24,946 nt of DNA. Origin: a virus. The notes below the pieces were generated by a model that was given only the letters and a program-made list of their open reading frames with translations, was not told the origin of the DNA and ran no database searches. Shown here piece by piece: positions 6,127 through 14,002 of the stretch (the stretch's first letter is position 1; every line of letters begins with the position of its first letter). A program made the position numbers and the translations under genes. The stretch is taken from positions 1-24,946 of IMG/VR virus record IMGVR_UViG_3300001213_000095; one strand, given 5' to 3'.

Positions 6127-7632
6127 ATGCGAAAATATTGGTTTACTTTACTTGCCGCTCTTGCTCTCATCTTACTGGTAACCGGGTGCCCGAACACGAG
6201 CACGTCCGATGATACCAGCTCCACCGCCGCGCCTGCGGCTACTACCGACGCTACCGCTACGCCCGAGGCTACCGCTACCCCAGAAGCGACCGTCAGCCCC
6301 GGAGCTCCGGCAAAAATATCCGTATCCGGGGTTAAGGGCGTCTACCTCAAGACGACCTCAACCTCTACGGCGGCCGCCTCGAAGTTCTCCGTCCGCAGGT
6401 CAATTACTGGCTTCAAGGATGTTAGCTCGAGCACGACTACCGATCTTGGCGCGATAACCAGCGACGGAACCGCTACCACGGCAACCTTTACCGATGACTC
6501 AGGTAACTCCGTAACCGTCTCGATTTCCGAAGCCACTCAGCTTACGAGCCAGTACGTTCTTTTGGCCTACTCGTACAACTCAACGAGCGCTACGGCTATC
6601 CTGGATATGACGACCGGTTCGCTTACCGCGATTACGGTCATCCCGTCGAATTGGGCCAAGATTTTCGCGCGCGGAACTAAGGCCTGGTATATTTCTGGGA
6701 CTACGTTCTATCGACTTGATTTGACCACGGGAACTGCGACGAAACTATCAGAAAGCGCTGAGGTGTACGAAGCGCACGGGACTGAAGCCGATTCGACCGA
6801 CTCGGATGGAACCACGCCTTGGGGAACTGATACCTGGTGTTATTCCGATGCCGATGGAAATGCTTATGCGATTTGCGTCCCTAACTCTGCAAGCATCCGC
6901 GCTCAGGTTATTACCAGTGGAGGAATCGTTAAGAATTTCGGGCAGGCTTATCAGACGCTACAGTTTGCACAATTTGAGTCCGGAGGGTGTTTTCTAATAG
7001 ATGAATCAACTTATAAAATATACGTAGTTCAGGGACATCCGATTATTGATAATAATCCATCATGGGGAGGGTACGGACAGGCAGAGACTGGCGGATATAC
7101 GGTACAGATATTCCCGGTAAACTTAGACCCTGCCACTACAGCCGTCATATCCTACAAAACAGAAACTACTGCGGCTGCATATTGCGAAATGCCAGGTGCA
7201 ACTTCGGCAAATCTTGGGAATTTTATCGGCTTCGGGAACTGGATGGAATCAGGAGTTATGTCTATCGGCGGATATTCTTTCGCCTATACTCCCACAGCGA
7301 TTACTTGCTACGATACATCGAGTATCCCCACTTCTCACGTCGATCCATACGGAGAGACAACAACATCCGTTTATAACTGGAAATATTCGAGCGGGAATAT
7401 TTATGCCGGGCCTACTTCTTCGAGTTCGACAATTTCCTTGGTTAAGTTCAATTCAACTACTGCGGCATATACGCTATTAACTGACTCAACCATATCCTCA
7501 TGGAGCGTTGTCGGCGGTGTACTTTTTTACACCAACTCGAGCGGAACCTATAAGGCATCCGTAGATACGTCAACAGGATCCCTTGGATCGATAGAAACCT
7601 ACAGCGGGACGATCGAAGCCGTTACCCAGTAA
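6127..7632 (+). CDS. Secreted lipoprotein, 501 residues, probable beta-propeller; phage-borne cargo (moron)
   Basis: The N-terminus M-R-K-Y-W-F-T-L-L-A is followed by a hydrophobic core and the lipobox L-V-T-G-C with Cys21, so it should be lipidated and exported. Residues 22-62 are a low-complexity Thr/Ala/Pro/Ser linker with tandem T-P-E-A-T-A units (45-56). The rest is beta-rich with repeated patterns such as Y-R-L-D-L-T-T-G-T-A-T-K-L-S and I-L-D-M-T-T-G-S-L-T-A-I, typical of propeller blades, and several Cys residues. The gene has its own strong promoter, AGGAGG box and terminator and faces the late operon, so it is probably expressed independently of the lytic programme. Possible roles are host-surface alteration or superinfection exclusion; no family is recognised and neither role is shown. 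Base composition becomes visibly more AT-rich in its second half. Confidence 0.85.
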   Translation: MRKYWFTLLAALALILLVTGCPNTSTSDDTSSTAAPAATTDATATPEATATPEATVSPGAPAKISVSGVKGVYLKTTSTSTAAASKFSVRRSITGFKDVSSSTTTDLGAITSDGTATTATFTDDSGNSVTVSISEATQLTSQYVLLAYSYNSTSATAILDMTTGSLTAITVIPSNWAKIFARGTKAWYISGTTFYRLDLTTGTATKLSESAEVYEAHGTEADSTDSDGTTPWGTDTWCYSDADGNAYAICVPNSASIRAQVITSGGIVKNFGQAYQTLQFAQFESGGCFLIDESTYKIYVVQGHPIIDNNPSWGGYGQAETGGYTVQIFPVNLDPATTAVISYKTETTAAAYCEMPGATSANLGNFIGFGNWMESGVMSIGGYSFAYTPTAITCYDTSSIPTSHVDPYGETTTSVYNWKYSSGNIYAGPTSSSSTISLVKFNSTTAAYTLLTDSTISSWSVVGGVLFYTNSSGTYKASVDTSTGSLGSIETYSGTIEAVTQ

Positions 7633-7661
7633 CCTTAATCTTTTAATTCTTATCATTTAGC

Positions 7662-7689
7662 AAGGCGGCCTTAGCGGGTCGCCTTTTTT
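7662..7689 (+). terminator. Rho-independent terminator of the lipoprotein gene
   Basis: AAGGCG (7662-7667) pairs with CGCCTT (7680-7685). The stem extends inward through a G-U pair and CC/GG around a TAGC loop, and is followed by a run of six T (7684-7689). It lies 30 bases after the lipoprotein stop. Confidence 0.8.
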
Positions 7690-7778
7690 GTCTATAAGGC
7701 TAAAAATAGGGACATAGCGCATTTCAGGGTAAAACTATACGTCATTGACGTTAGCGGCTTTACAGTGGCCCAGGATAA

Positions 7779-7806
7779 CAAAAAGGCCGGGGATTTCTCC
7801 CCGGCC
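7779..7806 (-). terminator. Rho-independent terminator of the late (structural) operon
   Basis: GGCCGGGGA (7785-7793) and TCCCCGGCC (7798-7806) form a perfect 9-bp stem. On the minus strand the loop is GAAA, a GNRA tetraloop, and the stem is followed by TTTTTGTT (7784-7777). It lies about 115 bases past the stop of the last minus-strand structural gene. Confidence 0.85.
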
Positions 7807-7816
7807 AGAAGGCAGA

Positions 7817-7842
7817 AGCGACTTGTCCAAAGTCGCTTTTTT
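7817..7842 (+). terminator. Second plus-strand terminator
   Basis: AGCGACTT (7817-7824) and AAGTCGCT (7830-7837) form a perfect 8-bp stem with a 5-base loop and six T (7837-7842). It points toward the convergent late operon and would stop plus-strand read-through past the first terminator. The noncoding stretch 7633-7923 contains only these three hairpins; I see no gene in it. Confidence 0.75.
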
Positions 7843-7923
7843 AAAATTGAGCTTACGGACTCAAACCGTCTGGATTTATCCGGCTTCTTAGCCCGCGGCC
7901 ATTAGGCATCCAGGTAAACCTTA

Positions 7924-8757
7924 CTAGCTCAGGCTCGTCCCGTACTTTGCGTTAATCGCAACAAGAGACGTTTTGTAGGCTTCCTGTGAGCTGGCAAGCG
8001 CCTTAGTAGCATCCTCACCGCTGATTAACGCCTCTTGATAGTCTTGGACGGTCGACTTTTTTACCGAAGACTGAGCGGCTAGTGCCTCTGCGAGCTTATC
8101 GGCATCGCTCAAGGAGGAAACACGATCGGCTTCAGCTTGAGTTGCTATTTCTAATTGCTCATCGGAAGTCAGGTTGGCGGTCAAAATACCACCGCTGGGT
8201 ATTGGCACACCGAGCGTAGAGATGGTGGCGCTTTCCCATTTTTCGCTTTTTTTAATCCAGTACGATTTTCCGCGATAATCGGCGACTTCGCCACCCGCCA
8301 AAAGGAGTTGTCCGTTATCGGTAAGATTGTCGAACGCGGTTTTCATCGTCTCGTATTGAGCGTCGGTGATTTGGGATTCTCCGGATGGAAGTATATGGTA
8401 GACGGCGTTGGCCTCGAATAATTCTTTCCGCTTAGCCTCAAAAGCCTCTACCAGGGTCGGCATATCGACACCCAGAGCATCGGCTTGAGATAGGGCCGAT
8501 TTTTGCTGAGCGGCGTAACTTTCGGCCTGGACGAGCAATCCAGACTTGGTGGCGTTTTCCGCTAGTTGCGCCATATTGGCCGCAATATCGACCTGCGCTT
8601 GGATTTTGGTCTTGAGCGCGTTAACCTGAGTCAGCTCATCGAGGGCTATCACTTTATCTTGGATAGCCGACCAAGTTGCAACACCATCAACGGTAGCCTC
8701 TCCAAATGCGGTCACGATTTCGTAGCCGTCGATATTTTGTGTGATTACAGTTTTCAT
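7924..8757 (-). CDS. Tail-fibre-associated protein (fibre tip or fibre chaperone), helical
   Basis: The last structural gene, 277 residues. AGGAGG lies six bases before the second of two adjacent ATG codons (8757), which is therefore preferred over 8760. The N-terminus has a short beta segment (T-V-I-T-Q-N-I-D-G-Y-E-I-V), then long Ala/Gln/Glu-rich helices likely to form coiled coil (about 40-115). A middle domain (about 120-185) contains S-Y-W-I-K-K-S-E-K-W-E, and a second helical segment runs to the end. Its position after the collar-type fibre gene is where fibre accessory or fibre-assembly genes usually lie. I do not recognise a named family, so the role is from context. Confidence 0.6.
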   Translation of the reverse strand: MKTVITQNIDGYEIVTAFGEATVDGVATWSAIQDKVIALDELTQVNALKTKIQAQVDIAANMAQLAENATKSGLLVQAESYAAQQKSALSQADALGVDMPTLVEAFEAKRKELFEANAVYHILPSGESQITDAQYETMKTAFDNLTDNGQLLLAGGEVADYRGKSYWIKKSEKWESATISTLGVPIPSGGILTANLTSDEQLEIATQAEADRVSSLSDADKLAEALAAQSSVKKSTVQDYQEALISGEDATKALASSQEAYKTSLVAINAKYGTSLS

Positions 8758-8767
8758 CATACTCCTC

Positions 8768-9562
8768 CTAATACCTTATGCAAACTTGAGTGGCGAAACT
8801 TGCCGGGCGGTTCTCGTAATCAAGATTCGGAGTACCGTGAGTTCCATCTGTTATGGCCTCAACAGCCCTTGTCGCGGTCAATGATCGCCAATAAGAAGAA
8901 TCAGAAGTACCGTCTGCCGATTGGTTTGGATAAATGAAGGTTGAAGCTCTTGAAGTATAATCTGCTTTTATACCGTGATAATGGCCTATCATGGCGTCTT
9001 GTATAAACTCAGCAGGTAACGTTCCTCCTGCATAGTAATGCGTTCCCCCAGCCACCATTAGCCTCGTACCATTTGTCCCTAAGGCACGAGGGAAAAGACC
9101 GCGCAGATCAGGCATCTTCATGTACGTCCCGCTGGTGCTTCTCGTACCATCGCTCGTGCACTTATAAAACGCGGGAGCCGTGGCATTGTAGGTATCACCC
9201 ACGTAAACACCTGCGCATAAATCAGCATAGGACGCTATTAATATAATCGACCCGTTCAACGGTAATAGCCGCCTCAATGCCAGCTCCGTCGAGTTGAGCA
9301 TGGAGAGGCACAGCTCGCCGGGGCCGCCGTAGATTCGCTGACCGGCCTTGAGCAGCTGGCTGGCGTTGTAGTCTTCTTGCACTCCGTTCGGCGTAAGATT
9401 GGCCGCGTACATGAGCGCCTTTTGCCAGCCCCAAATCTGATCAATAAAGTTCTTGTCGTAGGGCGTTCCGTCAACGGCGGACGCACCGGATGCGTTCTTG
9501 GCTGCGGTAGCCGGCCAGTCTCCCACGACCAGCGTACCGTAGTTAGTTTTCATATCTATCAA
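8768..9562 (-). CDS. Tail fibre protein with collar-type C-terminal domain
   Basis: A 264-residue receptor-side tail protein. The tail-collar region contains M-P-D-L-R-G-L-F-P-R-A-L-G near residues 148-160 and D-A-M-I-G-H-Y-H near 188-195. The chain ends with the characteristic E-N-R-P-A-S-F-A-T-Q-V-C-I-R-Y, the usual terminus of phage collar fibres whose stem trimerises. TTG 9562 is preferred: AGGAGG lies five bases upstream of it, whereas the in-frame ATG at 9553 is fourteen bases away. A hairpin directly precedes this ribosome-binding site (25-nt repeat shared with the capsid gene). The short length suggests attachment to the baseplate rather than a long independent fibre. Confidence 0.8.
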   Translation of the reverse strand: MIDMKTNYGTLVVGDWPATAAKNASGASAVDGTPYDKNFIDQIWGWQKALMYAANLTPNGVQEDYNASQLLKAGQRIYGGPGELCLSMLNSTELALRRLLPLNGSIILIASYADLCAGVYVGDTYNATAPAFYKCTSDGTRSTSGTYMKMPDLRGLFPRALGTNGTRLMVAGGTHYYAGGTLPAEFIQDAMIGHYHGIKADYTSRASTFIYPNQSADGTSDSSYWRSLTATRAVEAITDGTHGTPNLDYENRPASFATQVCIRY

Positions 9563-9568
9563 AACTGC

Positions 9569-9593
9569 CTCCTTCCGTCATCTCGACGGTAGT
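9569..9593 (-). repeat. 25-nt leader repeat, copy 1: hairpin plus Shine-Dalgarno of the tail-fibre gene
   Basis: This 25-base segment is identical to 21971-21995 in front of the major capsid gene. On the minus strand it holds CCGTC-GAGAT-GACGG (9589-9575), a 5-bp stem with a GAGAT loop, immediately followed by AAGGAG. It fills most of the 37-base gap between the gp48-like gene and the fibre gene. Confidence 0.8.
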
Positions 9594-9599
9594 TTTTTC

Positions 9600-10442
9600 C
9601 TAAACTAGCTGAATTATCATGCCGGCCCACATTCCGAGCGGCTTTATTCTAAGTACGAGTCTATTTAACTCCTGCCGCCTCGCCGCGGGTATCTTAACCG
9701 CCTGGATTGAAGCTATACTCCCGTCTGAATTTCGTGAGACATAACCGCCTACAAAAAATACCAACGGCCAATAACCCGCCGGCGGCGAATCGTAATCATC
9801 AGAATAATCCGCGTACGAGTTATAGTGCCCCGCGCACTGCTGACCTGATAACGAGTCCGACCCGGTAAAAGCACGTGCGCAGACTATCCCTGCCTGGGGG
9901 TATACTGGCACGGCTGTATAGTTATCACCGTTTACCAGGTAGTAACCCGACCGAACGCCCGCGTAAGCCGCAGAATTCCCTGCGAAGGCATTAGATTTAT
10001 CAGACGCGGCATGGGCGGTTGTTTGATAGCACGTCTTGACGATGATCGCAGGATCGATCGCGGGGCTTTCGTTTTGCGTTACGATGAGGCCGTATCCGCC
10101 ATAACCAAAACCGGCACGATCCAAGGCGCTTTGAAGCTTCGTAAGCGTGGACAATCCCTTACGCTTATACCTAGCGATGGCCAGATTCGCGCGACGATCC
10201 GAGATGGTGAGGGCAGAGTTGGGGCTTATCCCGTACTCGCGCTCAAGATCAGGCAAGAGCTCTTCGTCTACTTTCCAAGGATCACGGACAGACTTTAACG
10301 CCTCGAGTTTATCGATATCAGCGTCGTAATTATCCGCGAGGCCATCGAGGAGGTTATCCATGCTTCCACCGGGCACGGGATTATAAATCGCACCACGGGG
10401 GAGATTTCCGTCAAGTATTCGACGAGCGTAAGGCTTACCCAT
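9600..10442 (-). CDS. Mu gp48-like baseplate/tail protein (DUF2313, YmfQ type)
   Basis: A 280-residue protein starting at ATG 10442, which overlaps the preceding stop as TGATG; an in-frame GTG at 10454 is the alternative. The first 130 residues fit the gp48/YmfQ family: a helical opening with L-L-P-D-L-E-R-E-Y-G and the segment L-T-I-S-D-R-R-A-N-L-A-I-A-R-Y-K-R-K-G. The C-terminal half is beta-rich with many Tyr, Gly and Asp. In Mu this gene follows gp47 and belongs to the baseplate periphery that carries the fibres, and the order here is the same. Confidence 0.8.
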   Translation of the reverse strand: MGKPYARRILDGNLPRGAIYNPVPGGSMDNLLDGLADNYDADIDKLEALKSVRDPWKVDEELLPDLEREYGISPNSALTISDRRANLAIARYKRKGLSTLTKLQSALDRAGFGYGGYGLIVTQNESPAIDPAIIVKTCYQTTAHAASDKSNAFAGNSAAYAGVRSGYYLVNGDNYTAVPVYPQAGIVCARAFTGSDSLSGQQCAGHYNSYADYSDDYDSPPAGYWPLVFFVGGYVSRNSDGSIASIQAVKIPAARRQELNRLVLRIKPLGMWAGMIIQLV

Positions 10443-11620
10443 CAGCTCACCCACGTAATTCCGCCGAGCTTCAACGTTTCGCCATCAGCGAGCGCGTAGA
10501 CATCCAAGTACGTTCCAACCGATATGCCGAATTTCACTTCGGTCACCGTTGCCTGATAGTCATCAAGGACGTTCATTGTAACGCGCGCCAGATGCCCCCT
10601 GACGAGTTTATCTAGGCGGTCGAAATCAGGGTCAAGGCCTTGGACGAACGGGCGGAAGGTGATCATGTAGGCGGTAAGCGCCGTATTAACGGCAGCCATG
10701 GCCGCACTGGACGTCCCGAGGCGCACCGAAAGCCCAGCAATTTCAACGTAGATTGGTGTCCTTGCGATCGATTGGACGTAGAGTGTGTCCGAGGTCAGGC
10801 CGAGGATTTCGCGCGATTTCCCGGTGTCGGGGTCGGCTAAGATGGCAGCCTTTACGAGAGCAACGAGTGACCCGTCGGCTATTCCGTCGGCCTGATAAGC
10901 CTTCGTGGCCTCAACATATACCGTACGCATGCCTGGGTATGCGGTAATCGACGCGTTGTAGGGCTTCCCGGTAAACGGATAAACGCGTTTTACCCCTGCT
11001 ACAGACTCGCCCCATTCGCGGATATCGCTTGAGTTACCTCCACCGCCGTCCGCACGTACTTTATCCAAAACACGCTGGCGGTACGTCTCGAGATCCTCTT
11101 TATCTACAGCCGTCGTGGTAATAGCCGTAACGGTGGCCGTCGATTCGGCGCCATCGATGGTTTCTTGCATCGTAAGCTCATCGCCTATCGCGAGATTGCC
11201 GGACGTCCCAGCTTCGGTGCAAATTAATGGTAAAGATACCGAGGTCCCGGAGGCTGTCACCTCTGCGGTCGTTTGGTACTGGAGTCCCTGGGGGCCATCG
11301 AAAATAGAGTTTATAGGTATGATCGTTCCGCTCTCGCAGGGTAACGTCGCGGCAAGAACGCATTGAGAGGCAGGGTTGCGCTCGCAGTCATATTCGATCC
11401 CGATATATTCGAGATCAAGCTCGGGCGCGGAAATGGCCAGATTCGCCTTGGCGCGATCGGCGGCGAACGCATAAAGTCCTTTTTCCGTCATGCCCTGCGA
11501 TACGGCGAGCACCTTATTGTAGGCCTTATCAGCCGAGGGCGTAGTAGCCCCTAGGCGCGATTCAAGATTCGCGAGGTTCCGGGCGGTGAGTTCTGAGGTC
11601 GATGGTATGGTGTCAGGCAT
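10442..11620 (-). CDS. Baseplate wedge protein, gpJ / Mu gp47 family
   Basis: A 392-residue baseplate J-like protein. Family features include the N-terminal helix region, the beta domain with T-E-A-G-T-S-G-N-L-A-I-G-D-E-L, and the signature D-K-E-D-L-E-T-Y-R-Q-R-V-L-D-K-V-R followed by G-G-G-G-N-S-S-D-I-R-E-W and V-A-G-V-K-R-V-Y-P-F. In contractile tails this subunit with gp46 builds the wedges around the spike hub. The start at 11620 overlaps the end of the gp46-like gene by eight bases. Length is typical for the family. Confidence 0.92.
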   Translation of the reverse strand: MPDTIPSTSELTARNLANLESRLGATTPSADKAYNKVLAVSQGMTEKGLYAFAADRAKANLAISAPELDLEYIGIEYDCERNPASQCVLAATLPCESGTIIPINSIFDGPQGLQYQTTAEVTASGTSVSLPLICTEAGTSGNLAIGDELTMQETIDGAESTATVTAITTTAVDKEDLETYRQRVLDKVRADGGGGNSSDIREWGESVAGVKRVYPFTGKPYNASITAYPGMRTVYVEATKAYQADGIADGSLVALVKAAILADPDTGKSREILGLTSDTLYVQSIARTPIYVEIAGLSVRLGTSSAAMAAVNTALTAYMITFRPFVQGLDPDFDRLDKLVRGHLARVTMNVLDDYQATVTEVKFGISVGTYLDVYALADGETLKLGGITWVS

Positions 11621-12044
11621 TCGTTATCCTCCTAGATGCCGGGAATTTTATCTGAGCCGCCCATAGCGCGCCTTCTCGCGTGAGTTTCAAAGCTCCGCCG
11701 GCGCCGATCGTAATCTCGGTATAGATTTGATTTCCGGTCGGGTTTATCGTTTTCGCAGTAACCGTCCCAAAGACCTTTGATTTGAGCGCGCGCTCGGCGG
11801 CGTTTTCGATATCGGTCAGCTTCGAGAGCGTGACGGCACCTTCGCAGGTCTTTTCATAATCCGATCCGACCTGCTCTTCGGCGCCAAGGAAAAGATTTCC
11901 AGCCCAGCCTTCACGGGTAAAAAGGGAGAGTTGGGCGCAATTCTCAAATCCCTGGTCCATAACCGGCTGGCCGCCTTGATACTCAAAATCCGCGCCGTTT
12001 TCCGTTAGCTTGATCTTAGGGTCGCCGGAATAACGATCGGTCAT
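11613..12044 (-). CDS. Baseplate protein, Mu gp46 family
   Basis: A 143-residue protein matching the phage GP46 family. It opens D-P-K-I-K-L-T-E-N-G-A-D-F, then has the run from L-F-T-R-E-G-W-A-G-N-L-F to S-D-Y-E-K-T that precedes the helical segment I-E-N-A-A-E-R-A-L, and a final beta strand region. Mu gp46 corresponds to the wedge-base position of gpW/gp25 proteins in other contractile tails. It overlaps the neighbouring genes by a few bases at both ends. Confidence 0.85.
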   Translation of the reverse strand: MTDRYSGDPKIKLTENGADFEYQGGQPVMDQGFENCAQLSLFTREGWAGNLFLGAEEQVGSDYEKTCEGAVTLSKLTDIENAAERALKSKVFGTVTAKTINPTGNQIYTEITIGAGGALKLTREGALWAAQIKFPASRRITNA

Positions 12045-12283
12045 GATATCGTCCCCGATCCCGTGGCCGTCGTTGTCCCTGTTTGGGCCGCTGCCGTTCC
12101 GGTGGTTGATACTGCTATACCCTTGGCAACTGTGACAGATGCCGTCTTAATTTGCGCATCGATGGCCGCAGCGAGCTGATTTGCGAGCCACGTTTCATCT
12201 TTCGGAGTTCCCGAGGCCGCCGATTTCATCGTTTGAAAAATCGTAAGTAAGTTTGCAGCTAAGGCAGAATCAACTAGCGCCAT
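12041..12283 (-). CDS. 80-residue conserved-type small baseplate-region protein
   Basis: A short Ala/Thr-rich protein: helical up to about residue 50 (L-A-A-N-L-L-T-I-F-Q-T-M-K through A-A-A-I-D-A-Q-I-K), then a strand and a Thr/Gly low-complexity tail. Small proteins of this shape are frequently found between the spike gene and the gp46/gp25 gene in contractile-tailed phages, role unknown. It is overlapped by the upstream spike gene and ends in an ATGA overlap with the gp46-like gene, so expression is tightly coupled. Confidence 0.65.
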   Translation of the reverse strand: MALVDSALAANLLTIFQTMKSAASGTPKDETWLANQLAAAIDAQIKTASVTVAKGIAVSTTGTAAAQTGTTTATGSGTIS

Positions 12284-12761
12284 CGAGTAACTCCTTTATC
12301 GTATTTTTGTAGGCCTCCAGGGACGCTTGCGCGGTCGGGTCGACGACCTGCGCTGCCGGGCTTCCTGCGGTCGTAATCGCCTTAATCTTGTCGATAAGGC
12401 CGGTAAAGACTGTGAGCAAATCAGTTGAGTCATTCGCCATGAAAAACTTGCCGTTTTTCTTAAGCTTGAGCCGGGCTTTTTTCGACCCGTCGCTTTGCGA
12501 GTAGAATTCCTTTTCTCCTGCGCTGGCCGCTGACTCGATAGAATCGTAAGTCGAGACTGCAAGAAGGATGCCTCCAAACTCAAGGCAAGCAATGATGGAA
12601 CCCTTTACCGGAACCGTATCTTCTCCAACCTGTGGCATATACTGGACGGTACGGACGTCCTGAGAGTCGGCGAATTGAACCTGGAGAAGGAGGGCCTTAA
12701 TCTTACCGTTTTTCACCGCTCCCAGCTTAGGGTTCTCGGTTACCGTGCCGATCATGCCCAT
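12270..12761 (-). CDS. Baseplate spike / assembly protein, Mu gp45 / gpV type
   Basis: A 163-residue protein from ATG 12761 (an in-frame ATG two codons later is also possible). An upstream extension to 12803 is rejected because it lies within the hub gene and lacks a ribosome-binding site. An N-terminal OB-fold-like region with beta strands (A-L-L-L-Q-V-Q-F, V-R-T-V-Q-Y-M-P-Q-V-G-E) is followed by a strand-rich stretch G-S-K-K-A-R-L-K-L-K-K-N-G-K-F, reminiscent of the gp5/gpV beta-helix start, and a helical C-terminus. It should trimerise to form the membrane-piercing spike below the hub. The short beta region suggests a short spike. Confidence 0.75.
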   Translation of the reverse strand: MGMIGTVTENPKLGAVKNGKIKALLLQVQFADSQDVRTVQYMPQVGEDTVPVKGSIIACLEFGGILLAVSTYDSIESAASAGEKEFYSQSDGSKKARLKLKKNGKFFMANDSTDLLTVFTGLIDKIKAITTAGSPAAQVVDPTAQASLEAYKNTIKELLDGAS

Positions 12762-14002
12762 GGTGCTTGGATCTCCCCTCCCGCCAAGGCAAACGGCGGG
12801 CAAATGCTCAAGACGGCTGAGCGTGCGGTCGGCTCATACTTATAATCGACGGCGCGAATGACAAACGGATAGAACTGGTCCAGCTCGAGGGTTTCGCTTT
12901 TTACCATGACAATACTATTCTTGCGGTAGAGCTCGCCCTTTGAGTTGTACCAATCAGAGACCGGGAATTGAATCGTCAAAGCGTCGGCCAGAGATTTCGA
13001 GCGCCGATGGATTGCGGCATTTGCCGCCGAGCCAGAATCTACGTCATCCAGCTTAAAGGTGATTTGACGATTTCCGGGGACGGCAGGGTCTTTAGCCGTT
13101 GCTACGATCGCGTCAGCCCCGCCAGATTGACCGAGCGCCTTATATGATCCAAAACGAGCGCGGCCATCAAATGACGCGCCGAATTCAACAGGGAAGGGTG
13201 ATTTCCCTTCCTCAAACGACTCAATCGATTTACCAGACGTTTCAGCCCGGAGGAAAACGAGATTTTCGTCCTCATCATCGGTAATCAGAATTCCGCGCTG
13301 GGTTGCAAGCTTTTGGAAGAAATCGCCATAAGTATCGGTTGCATCGCCGCTAATCGTGTCAAACGTGGCCCCGGGGCTACAGGAGAACTTAAAACCATAG
13401 CCCAGATCGCCAATTATCTGGCTGGCTAACTGCTTCAGGGTTTTATTCTTGTATTCATAGGGGGGCTTCATCGTTGAATCTATGAGGTCAGCCGTTGAAC
13501 AGAAAAACTCGAGGCTTTTGGTTCGGGAATCTACGGTGGCGTGAGGATCGACGCCGTAGAGCTTACCGCGCGCCATGCGCGTATTCCCTAAGTAGATTTC
13601 AGCCTTGGCGTATGAATAACGCTTCGTGGCCTTGTCTATATCTGCATCGAGACCAGGAGTCCACGGCATCTCAATCGTCCAGGCTGAAGCCATAAGATCT
13701 ATGCCCGTGGAAAGCGTGCCCGTGTTAATCGGAAGCTCTTTCCCGCCGCAAATGACGGTCATCTCTCCAGGGTCTCTTCCGACCTGCGGATCAGCGGGGG
13801 CTAGGGCGTCGGTCTCAGGCGGAATCCAAAGCTTTTCGCCGGGATAAATCAGATCAGGGTTTTTCGATTTGAGCGTCGAGACATTGGCCTTATACAGCTT
13901 CGGCCACTGCGCCGCGTTACCGTATGCCCGCCGGGCAATGCGCGACAGGCAGTCTTGTTCGACAACGACGTACATTTTACCGGGGATAGGCATGCTAGAC
14001 AT
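12752..14002 (-). CDS. Tail hub protein: N-terminal LysM domain fused to gpD / Mu gp44-like hub
   Basis: A 416-residue protein. Residues about 9-62 form a LysM domain: Y-V-V-V-E-Q-D-C-L-S-R-I-A-R-R-A-Y-G, then W-P-K-L-Y-K-A-N and L-I-Y-P-G-E-K-L-W-I-P-P. The rest follows the late-control-D/gp44 hub family: I-E-M-P-W-T-P-G-L-D-A-D near residue 110, the helix L-K-Q-L-A-S-Q-I-I-G-D-L-G-Y, and F-F-Q-K-L-A-T-Q-R-G-I-L-I-T-D-D-E-D-E-N-L-V-F. The hub sits between the tail tube and the spike. In P2-like and PBSX-like tails the LysM protein is a separate gene, so the fusion is notable. It overlaps the genes on both sides. Confidence 0.85.
   Translation of the reverse strand: MSSMPIPGKMYVVVEQDCLSRIARRAYGNAAQWPKLYKANVSTLKSKNPDLIYPGEKLWIPPETDALAPADPQVGRDPGEMTVICGGKELPINTGTLSTGIDLMASAWTIEMPWTPGLDADIDKATKRYSYAKAEIYLGNTRMARGKLYGVDPHATVDSRTKSLEFFCSTADLIDSTMKPPYEYKNKTLKQLASQIIGDLGYGFKFSCSPGATFDTISGDATDTYGDFFQKLATQRGILITDDEDENLVFLRAETSGKSIESFEEGKSPFPVEFGASFDGRARFGSYKALGQSGGADAIVATAKDPAVPGNRQITFKLDDVDSGSAANAAIHRRSKSLADALTIQFPVSDWYNSKGELYRKNSIVMVKSETLELDQFYPFVIRAVDYKYEPTARSAVLSICPPFALAGGEIQAPWA

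Noticed and set aside
6220-6300. Tandem repeats in the lipoprotein gene as a phase-variation tract
   Set aside because: The repeat units are multiples of three with synonymous changes between copies, so they code a stable linker and would not readily shift the frame.
8768-9562. Diversity-generating retroelement targeting the tail fibre or the lipoprotein
   Set aside because: No reverse transcriptase gene, no template/variable repeat pair and no C-type-lectin-like variable end were found; the fibre ends in an ordinary collar terminus.
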